From: Paenibacillus lycopersici
GTDB lineage: Bacteria; Bacillota; Bacilli; Paenibacillales; Paenibacillaceae
Reading direction: 5' to 3'
Length of the DNA: 64,000 nucleotides
Assembly: GCF_010119935.1 (NCBI RefSeq)
Contig: NZ_CP048209.1
Span: 3,103,001-3,167,000 of the forward strand
In this document: in pieces, positions 58,757 through 64,000 of the stretch
How positions within the stretch are numbered: position 1 is the stretch's first letter
How the letters are laid out: every line of letters begins with the position of its first letter
Made by a program: the position numbers and the translations under genes
The notes under the pieces: model-generated
Databases searched by the model: none
What the model saw: the letters and a program-made list of their open reading frames with translations, nothing else
Told to the model about the DNA's origin: nothing

Positions 58757-60445
58757 TTGTCCAAGGAACCGCGGGTTCATGAGCTGATCACGCTCAAGAC
58801 GATCGCCGAAACGCTCAACCAACCCGGAGAGCTGGCCCCCATGCTCACGCTCGTGCTGGACAAATTACTGGAGCTGACCGGGCTCGCATCGGGTTGGATT
58901 TTTCTTGCGGACGGCCAATCGGACTACGTGCTGGCAGCGGACTGCGGCTTGCCCCCGGCGCTGCTCCATCTGAATAGACAGCCCATGAGAACCGGCCGCT
59001 GCTGGTGCATGGACCGGTACAGGGACGGTAAACTGAACAATGCCGTCAACATCATGAGCTGCAAAAGGCTGGAGGACGCGGTGGCTTACCGCTCAGGCGA
59101 TACGCGGGGCATCACCCATCACGCAACCGTGCCTCTTCGGTCCGGCAGCCGCAAGGTAGGCGTGCTGAACGTCGCCGCCCCGGGGAAGGAGAAGTTCTCC
59201 GACGAGGAGCTGGCGCTGCTGCAATCGGTCGCGTTTCAGATCGGCGGCGCGGTGGAACGGATGCGCCTCTATTCGGCCGAGCAGCGCAGAGCGGACTTGT
59301 TCGAGCGTCTCGGCAATTTCAGCAGATCGCTTCGCGTGGCGACGATGTCGCATGCCGGTTCCGCTGCGCTGGGGGAACAGGCGATCGCCCTGATTGCCGC
59401 ACAGTTCGAATGGAAGTTCGCGGCGATCATGGAGCGCGTCGGCGATGATTTTATCGTACGGGCAAGCCACGCGCGGGGCCGCGTGTGCATCGAGCCTTCG
59501 CAGCTGCGCCCGGAAGGCGCGGCATGGCTTCGCCGGATCGGAGAGAAGTGGCGCTTGGCGCGAGCTTCCGGCAAGGAAGCGGCTGCAGTCGTGGAACAGC
59601 GGAACCGGGAGCAGCCGCCGCTGTCGCTTGCGGCGATCGCGGCCGTGCATGTCCCGAACTCGGGGCTAAGCCTGCCGTGGGTCATCATCGTCGGAGACGA
59701 AGAGGAGAGCGGGCATGCGGACATCGAGAACGAGGCGCTGAAAGCGCTTGGCGAGCATTTCGCCGTCGCGCTCGACAGCGTCTGCCTGGAAGCGAACCGC
59801 CGCGAGCTGGCCCGTCTGGACGAGCGGAACCGGATCGCCCGCGATCTGCATGATTCCGTATGCCAGATGCTGTTCTCGCTATCCATGACGGCCAAGGGGA
59901 CCGAAAGTTTGCTGGCTCCGGCCGGAGACGGAGAGGAGCGGAAGACGGAAGCCGCGCTGCTTGCGGTCCAGGATATGCAAGCCCTGTCCCAGCAGGCGTT
60001 GAAGGAAATGCGCGAGCTGATCATGCAGCTGCGGCCGGCAGGCCTCGAAACCGGTCTGGTTGCCGCACTGAGCATGTACGGGGATAAGCTCGGGCTGCAG
60101 ATTCGCTCGCAGCTGTCCGGCGTTCGCGAGATTCCCGGCTTGATCGAAGAGGCGCTGTGGCGCATCGGCCAGGAAGCATTGAACAATGTGCGCAAGCATG
60201 CGGGCGTATCCGCGGCGGACGTCAGCCTGGAGCTGGAGGATAACCGCGCGATCTTGCGCATTGCCGATAACGGATGCGGCATGGGGGGAGCGGGCGAACG
60301 GGCGCGGCAAGATTCCATCGGCCTGGCAAGCATGCGGGAGCGGACGGAGGCGCTCGGCGGGCGATTCAAGGCCATCGGCGCCGGCAGGAAAGGCACGATC
60401 GTGGAAGCGGCCATCCCGCTGCCGGCGCCAAACTATTCTAGCTGA
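58757..60445 (+). CDS. GAF-domain sensor histidine kinase (NarL-type, with Cys cluster)
   Basis: A TTG start after GAGGAG gives 562 residues without membrane segments, so the kinase is cytoplasmic. A first GAF domain (about 20-170) contains four cysteines, C63, C82, C84 and C102 (GRCWCM and IMSCKRL), which could hold an iron-sulfur cluster or sense redox state. A second GAF-like domain spans about 190-345. The HisKA_3 helix carries H365 in ARDLHDSVCQ, and the HATPase domain includes EALNNVRKHAG and DNGCGMG. It is followed 13 bp later by its NarL-type response regulator. Confidence 0.92.
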   Translation: MSKEPRVHELITLKTIAETLNQPGELAPMLTLVLDKLLELTGLASGWIFLADGQSDYVLAADCGLPPALLHLNRQPMRTGRCWCMDRYRDGKLNNAVNIMSCKRLEDAVAYRSGDTRGITHHATVPLRSGSRKVGVLNVAAPGKEKFSDEELALLQSVAFQIGGAVERMRLYSAEQRRADLFERLGNFSRSLRVATMSHAGSAALGEQAIALIAAQFEWKFAAIMERVGDDFIVRASHARGRVCIEPSQLRPEGAAWLRRIGEKWRLARASGKEAAAVVEQRNREQPPLSLAAIAAVHVPNSGLSLPWVIIVGDEEESGHADIENEALKALGEHFAVALDSVCLEANRRELARLDERNRIARDLHDSVCQMLFSLSMTAKGTESLLAPAGDGEERKTEAALLAVQDMQALSQQALKEMRELIMQLRPAGLETGLVAALSMYGDKLGLQIRSQLSGVREIPGLIEEALWRIGQEALNNVRKHAGVSAADVSLELEDNRAILRIADNGCGMGGAGERARQDSIGLASMRERTEALGGRFKAIGAGRKGTIVEAAIPLPAPNYSS

Positions 60446-60458
60446 GGTGAGGGTGGAG

Positions 60459-61151
60459 ATGAAGATCAAACTGCTGCTCGCCGACGATCATGCGATGGTT
60501 CGCAAAGGGCTGCATGTCTTCCTGGCGACGCAGACGGATATGACATTGGTAGGCGAGGCGGCAACCGGACAGGAGACGCTCGAACAGGCGGCTCTGCTGC
60601 AGCCCGATATCGTGCTGATGGATTTGAACATGCCGGTACTGAACGGGATCGAAGCGACCAGGCAGCTGAAGCGCGCGCATCCGGCGATCAAGGTGATCGT
60701 GCTTACTTCGTTCGCCGATCAGGATCATGCGCTGCCCGCCATTCGCGCCGGTGCTCGCGGGTACTTGCTCAAGGACATCGAGCCCGACGAGCTGGCGTCG
60801 GCCATTCGGCGCGTCTATCTTGGTCAGGTGGAGCTTCATCCCAGCATTACCGGCCAGCTGATGGACATGATGGCCGCTCCCGATGATGTGCGGCCTTCCA
60901 ATCCGGTCGCCGCGACAGCCGACCCGCTGTCCGAGCTGACCAGACGGGAGCGGGAGGTGCTCGCGCACATCGCGCAGGGGAAGAGCAACAAGGAAATCGG
61001 CGAGGCGTTGTTCATTACGGAGAGGACGGTCAAAACCCATGTCAGCCATCTGCTCGATAAGCTGGGCATGGCGGATCGTACGCAGGCCGCCATCTACGCC
61101 GTGAAGCAAGGCTTTGCAGACGGAACGATTGCCGGAAGAAGCGACGATTGA
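60459..61151 (+). CDS. NarL/LuxR-type response regulator
   Basis: ATG 60459 follows GAGGTGAGGGTGG. The 230-residue protein has a receiver domain (1-120) with phosphoacceptor D55 in VLMDLNMP, acidic residues DD at 10-11 and K near 105. A LuxR-type HTH follows at about 160-225 (LTRREREVLAHIAQGKSNKE). It is the partner of the preceding kinase; its target genes are not evident here. The operon ends at the terminator 61299-61327. Confidence 0.94.
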   Translation: MKIKLLLADDHAMVRKGLHVFLATQTDMTLVGEAATGQETLEQAALLQPDIVLMDLNMPVLNGIEATRQLKRAHPAIKVIVLTSFADQDHALPAIRAGARGYLLKDIEPDELASAIRRVYLGQVELHPSITGQLMDMMAAPDDVRPSNPVAATADPLSELTRREREVLAHIAQGKSNKEIGEALFITERTVKTHVSHLLDKLGMADRTQAAIYAVKQGFADGTIAGRSDD

Positions 61152-61193
61152 GCGTACCCGTCTCCATATCCGCCGTAATCGTTCATTTTGCTT

Positions 61194-61241
61194 AAATGAC
61201 AGATTGTTTAAATGACAGATTGCGTAAATGATGGTTTGCGT
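61194..61241. repeat. 16-bp tandem repeat, three units
   Basis: AAATGACAGATTGTTT (61194), AAATGACAGATTGCGT (61210) and AAATGATGGTTTGCGT (61226) follow one another directly after the response-regulator gene. Confidence 0.85.
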
Positions 61242-61298
61242 ACAGAGAACTGCCGGTCGGTGCAAGGCAGCGGTCAGCCGAAACGTAACGCGGAGCGG

Positions 61299-61327
61299 GC
61301 TCCGTCCCTTTGGGGACGGGGCTTTTT
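61299..61327 (+). terminator. Terminator of the two-component operon
   Basis: GCTCCGTCCC (61299-61308) pairs with GGGACGGGGC (61313-61322), one G-U pair, followed by TTTTT. Confidence 0.8.
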
Positions 61328-61417
61328 GGCGTTTATACGAGACAATGAGGGGGGCATGTTCCGGTCATTCGATGCGAACGACGATCGTTTGAACAAGGCC
61401 ACGTTTAAGGTGGATGA

Positions 61418-61618
61418 AGTGCCGTACAATCTGATCCATACTGCCGCAAGCGGGGTTATCCCAGCGCGATCGATCGCAGCGGACTGTGCGCGACCCTTGC
61501 GGCGGAACGGCTCGTGCCGATGCTGTATGCCGAAGCGGCGAATCCCGATTCGAATAAGGTGTACCGGAACATCGCCTTCACGGAAGCCGGCCGCGTGGCG
61601 GACGTGAAGTTCATCTAA
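61418..61618 (+). pseudogene. Remnant of a GNAT acetyltransferase gene
   Basis: An open frame with no start codon or ribosome binding site encodes the C-terminal third of a GNAT protein. The coenzyme-A-binding loop reads YCRKRGYPS. It is followed by LVPMLYAEAANPDSNKVYRN and FTEAGRVADVKFI before TAA. Two in-frame stops (61406 and 61415) lie just upstream, and no N-terminal half is recognisable, so this is a decayed gene. The rest of 61152-61738 holds the tandem repeat at 61194, the terminators at 61299 and 61625, and the promoter region of the next gene. Confidence 0.7.
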
Positions 61619-61624
61619 GCAAGT

Positions 61625-61660
61625 AACAAGCCTCCTTCTCGCGCGGAAGGAAGGCTTGTT
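61625..61660. terminator. Hairpin after the GNAT remnant
   Basis: AACAAGCCT (61625-61633) pairs with AGGCTTGTT (61652-61660), with an inner CCTTC/GAAGG pairing. Confidence 0.55.
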
Positions 61661-61738
61661 CGCTTTCATTGACGACATCAATCAGCATAGCCTCTGGAGC
61701 GGGGGGTATACTACCTCCTAAAAAAAGGAGAACATTGG

Positions 61739-62848
61739 ATGAGAGGCAACAGCTATTCCATATGCCTGATCGTCGCCGCGTTGGCGGCGTTGTTCTGCGA
61801 ATCGGCGCAAGGCATGTCGCGCCAATCGGAACAACCTTCCATCCGGCTGATCGTCAAGGCTTCGCCAACGGCGGCACTGGCCTCCGATTTGAAGCTCGAT
61901 TCGGAAGCATGGGCCGATGCGATCGCGGCGGGCACGCCGTATCCCAGCGCATATGCCCCCGTCTCGGATACTTATCTAGCGGTCAACGATACAACCTATA
62001 CGATCGATCCGGCCTACCAGCTGTACGATTCAGCGAACGCCAAGGCGATTCAGCTTTGCAGCAGCATGAAACAGAAGCTGATCGCGCAAGTGTCCGCATT
62101 GAAAGCGAAGCACTACGGCAAACTGCTGTCGTGGCCCGAAGTCAAGGAAATCGTTACGATGAAGTCGGTCGTCACTGTTGTCGATCTGGAGACTGGCCAG
62201 CGGTTCGACGTACAACGGAGAGCGGGCAGCACGCATGCCGACGTTCAGCCGCTGACGAGACAGGACACGGAAATCATGAAGCGGATCTATCAAGGAAAGT
62301 GGAGCTGGAGAAGGAGGGCGATTCTCGTCGAGAAGGACGGCCAGACGATCGCCGCTTCGATGCACGGCATGCCGCACGGCGGCGACGGTATCCCGGACAA
62401 CGGCTTTGACGGACATTTCTGCATTCATTTTCTGGGCAGCAGCACGCACAAAACGGGAACCGTCGACCCGGATCACCAGACGATGGTGCACAAGGCGGCC
62501 GGCAAGCTTCCGCAATACGTGCAGCAGGCTTCGCCCGGCAGCGTGGCGGAGCTGTTCTTCATCGCGATCAATCAGCGGGATCCCGAGATCATGAGCGCGA
62601 TTTTCCCGTTTCGCAATCATGAACAGCTGGAGCGCTTGAAGCGGGAGATGTCCGGCGTTATCGCCATCCGGAGAGTGTCCGACTACGCGGATAGCTCCGC
62701 TTCCGATCTGCTCGCCGTCGAAGTGCCGGCCAGATCGGTCATTTATCGCGAAGGGTCCCGCAAGACGGAGAAGACGCTCGTCTTTCAACTGCGCCGCAGC
62801 TCCGTCTGGCAGCCATGGACGATCGAACAGGTGGAGAATGCCTTATGA
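61739..62848 (+). CDS. Exported protein of unknown function with a conserved His/Cys region
   Basis: The 369-residue protein follows AAAGGAG and has a signal peptide (1-25, ending SAQG). The conserved domain (about 155-265) includes STHADVQPLTRQDTEIMKRI, WSWRRRAILVEKDG, AASMHGMPHGGDGIPDNGF, GHFCIHFLGSSTHKTG and DHQTMVHKAAG. Proteins with this pattern occur in Firmicutes as uncharacterised cell-surface proteins. The GHFCIHF segment resembles the Cys/His of L,D-transpeptidases (SHGCIR), but the fold link is uncertain. The stop overlaps the VanW gene by 4 bp. Confidence 0.72.
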   Translation: MRGNSYSICLIVAALAALFCESAQGMSRQSEQPSIRLIVKASPTAALASDLKLDSEAWADAIAAGTPYPSAYAPVSDTYLAVNDTTYTIDPAYQLYDSANAKAIQLCSSMKQKLIAQVSALKAKHYGKLLSWPEVKEIVTMKSVVTVVDLETGQRFDVQRRAGSTHADVQPLTRQDTEIMKRIYQGKWSWRRRAILVEKDGQTIAASMHGMPHGGDGIPDNGFDGHFCIHFLGSSTHKTGTVDPDHQTMVHKAAGKLPQYVQQASPGSVAELFFIAINQRDPEIMSAIFPFRNHEQLERLKREMSGVIAIRRVSDYADSSASDLLAVEVPARSVIYREGSRKTEKTLVFQLRRSSVWQPWTIEQVENAL

Positions 62849-63798
62849 AATGGCTCTTACTAGCAAGCATCATGTGGCAGTGGTCGAACCAGCACCAGCC
62901 AGCCGGCGGCGAAGAGCAGACGGACGGCCGGTTGTCGGTCACGCTTCGGGGGCAGAACGCTGCCGTGATCGATCGGGCGGATTACGCGTCGCCCGGATTC
63001 ACGATGGTGGACTTGGACAAATTCGACCGGCTCGTAACCGCGCTGGATCAGAGAAGCTACGAAGCTCCCCGCAACGCCATCATCGGCGATCACGGGGGCA
63101 TCGTGCCCGAAGAGATCGGGCATAGGCTCAACCGGCAGGCGTTTACCGAGAAGTTCTTCGCATTCTTCTACGGCACGGGTGCTGCGGCGATCGATGCGCC
63201 GCTTGCGCCCGTATTTCCGCGGGTGGACCGCGAGCTGCTGGCGGAAATCAGGGAGAAGCCGATCGGCCAGTATGCCACCTATTACAACAGCCGCAACAAG
63301 AACCGGTCGCATAACATCAAGCTGGCGGCGATGGCGATCAACAATACCGTTATTTTCCCCGGGGAGACGTTCTCGTTCAACAAGATCGTCGGCCAGCGAA
63401 CGAAGGAGAAAGGCTACCTCGAAGCGCCGATCATCGTCAGGGGCGAATTATCGGAAGGGATCGGCGGCGGGATATGCCAAGTCTCCTCGACGCTGTTCAA
63501 CGCGAGCGACCGCGCAGGGCTGCGAATCGTGAAACGGTACTCGCACAGCCGGAACGTTCCGTACGTGAGGCCGGGGCGCGATGCGACGGTCAGCTGGGGC
63601 GGACCCGACTTCGTCTTCCATAACCAGTACAATCAGCCGATCCTCATCCGCGCGCTGGCGGTACCCGGCAAACTGTACGTGTCCCTCTATTCCTCGGACG
63701 TGATCGAATACAAGCCGCGCTCGGTGCCCGGCATGGCGTTCGGGCAGCTGCCGGAGGAAATCTCGGCATCCGCCGGCGGGAACGAAATGTTCCCTTGA
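62845..63798 (+). CDS. VanW family protein
   Basis: ATG 62845 overlaps the previous stop (ATGA). The 317-residue protein has a short hydrophobic N-terminus (MKWLLLASIMWQW) and a VanW domain (about 150-280): YATYYNSRNKNRSHNIKLAA, FPGETFSFNKIVG, GGGICQVSSTLFNA and GRDATVSWGGPDF. VanW proteins accompany some vancomycin-resistance and many cell-wall loci, and their biochemical role is unknown. It lacks the G5 domain often attached. Coupling to the preceding exported protein suggests a joint wall-related function. Confidence 0.9.
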   Translation: MKWLLLASIMWQWSNQHQPAGGEEQTDGRLSVTLRGQNAAVIDRADYASPGFTMVDLDKFDRLVTALDQRSYEAPRNAIIGDHGGIVPEEIGHRLNRQAFTEKFFAFFYGTGAAAIDAPLAPVFPRVDRELLAEIREKPIGQYATYYNSRNKNRSHNIKLAAMAINNTVIFPGETFSFNKIVGQRTKEKGYLEAPIIVRGELSEGIGGGICQVSSTLFNASDRAGLRIVKRYSHSRNVPYVRPGRDATVSWGGPDFVFHNQYNQPILIRALAVPGKLYVSLYSSDVIEYKPRSVPGMAFGQLPEEISASAGGNEMFP

Positions 63799-63853
63799 CG
63801 GTAATCCAAGACATGACGGTAAGACTAAGACATGCCGGTAAGTCCAAGACATG
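63798..63853. repeat. 18-19-bp tandem repeat, three units
   Basis: Units start at 63798, 63816 and 63835 and share the form ACGGTAAGTCCAAGACATG. They directly follow the VanW stop codon. Confidence 0.85.
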
Positions 63854-63889
63854 CCGTCTGAGCAGCCGGCTCCGTTCAATATATAAGCG

Positions 63890-63925
63890 AAGGACACCTT
63901 CCACTTGTGAAAGGTGTCCTTTTTG
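63890..63925 (+). terminator. Terminator of the VanW operon
   Basis: AAGGACACCTT (63890-63900) pairs exactly with AAGGTGTCCTT (63911-63921), followed by TTTT. Downstream of it only about 75 bp of window remain, without a clear gene. Confidence 0.85.
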
Positions 63926-64000
63926 TCATGACTTGCACGGAAGCGGGTTTGGCTCGGCTGGCTGCCAATTCCTACCGCTGGGAAGCTTTTGCGGCCGATT

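Noticed and set aside
63929..64000. Possible gene start at ATG 63929 running off the window end
   Set aside because: No ribosome binding site, it follows a terminator directly and only 24 codons are visible, so it cannot be judged.

Overview
The window looks like chromosomal DNA of a spore-forming, high-GC member of the Paenibacillaceae (Paenibacillus or Cohnella type). This is inferred from gene families: a gerB-gerA-gerC germinant receptor operon, DUF5696/DUF5060/GH113/GH127 carbohydrate genes, an AraC regulator fused to a siderophore-binding domain, Gram-positive LexA and Fur boxes, and AGGAGG-type ribosome binding sites. No rRNA, tRNA, CRISPR array, phage module or complete insertion sequence was seen.

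Layout. 1-6759: the end of a carbohydrate locus (DUF5696 protein, two sugar ABC permeases, DUF5060 glycosidase, GH113 mannanase-like enzyme, phytanoyl-CoA dioxygenase-like protein). 7486-12620: an ABC / DUF1854 / ABC operon in which both ABC proteins carry an N-terminal soluble domain and a four-cysteine zinc ribbon. 12630-14687: a single ABC exporter behind a roughly 290-nt leader with a 9-codon peptide and a terminator-like hairpin. 14694-17617: divergent AraC regulator and GH127 enzyme. 17726-21682: small housekeeping and stress genes, including a DinB protein behind a LexA-like box. 22300-26049: a heterodimeric ABC exporter with one degenerate ATP site behind a palindromic operator. 26763-30512: the germination operon. 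30750-35083: DUF2975/HTH/DUF817 genes and a Fur-type iron-siderophore receptor with its regulator.

35192-40735 holds an aldo/keto reductase, an NlpC/P60 hydrolase, a DUF5107 protein and a small beta-rich protein. 40869-54365 is rich in resistance-type genes: ArsR with SRPBCC, a short UvrA-like ATPase, an MFS exporter behind a leader peptide and terminator, a nucleotidyltransferase, an APH-type kinase, TetR with two ABC exporters sharing an operator, a zinc-ribbon P-loop protein, and a MerR regulator fused to a seven-repeat RCC1 propeller. 54604-63798 holds a second aldo/keto reductase, DinB, an SDR / QueA-like / VOC operon, a GAF histidine kinase with four clustered cysteines plus its response regulator, a GNAT gene remnant, and two coupled exported proteins ending in VanW.

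Three intergenic regions (6898-7026, 21895-22072, 36927-37102) carry the same roughly 20-bp element in an ordered forward-forward-reverse-reverse array with about 50-bp spacing. The most unusual items are this repeat family, the DUF1854 transporter operon, the MerR-RCC1 fusion with its 19-bp-spacer promoter, and the two leader-peptide attenuators upstream of exporters.
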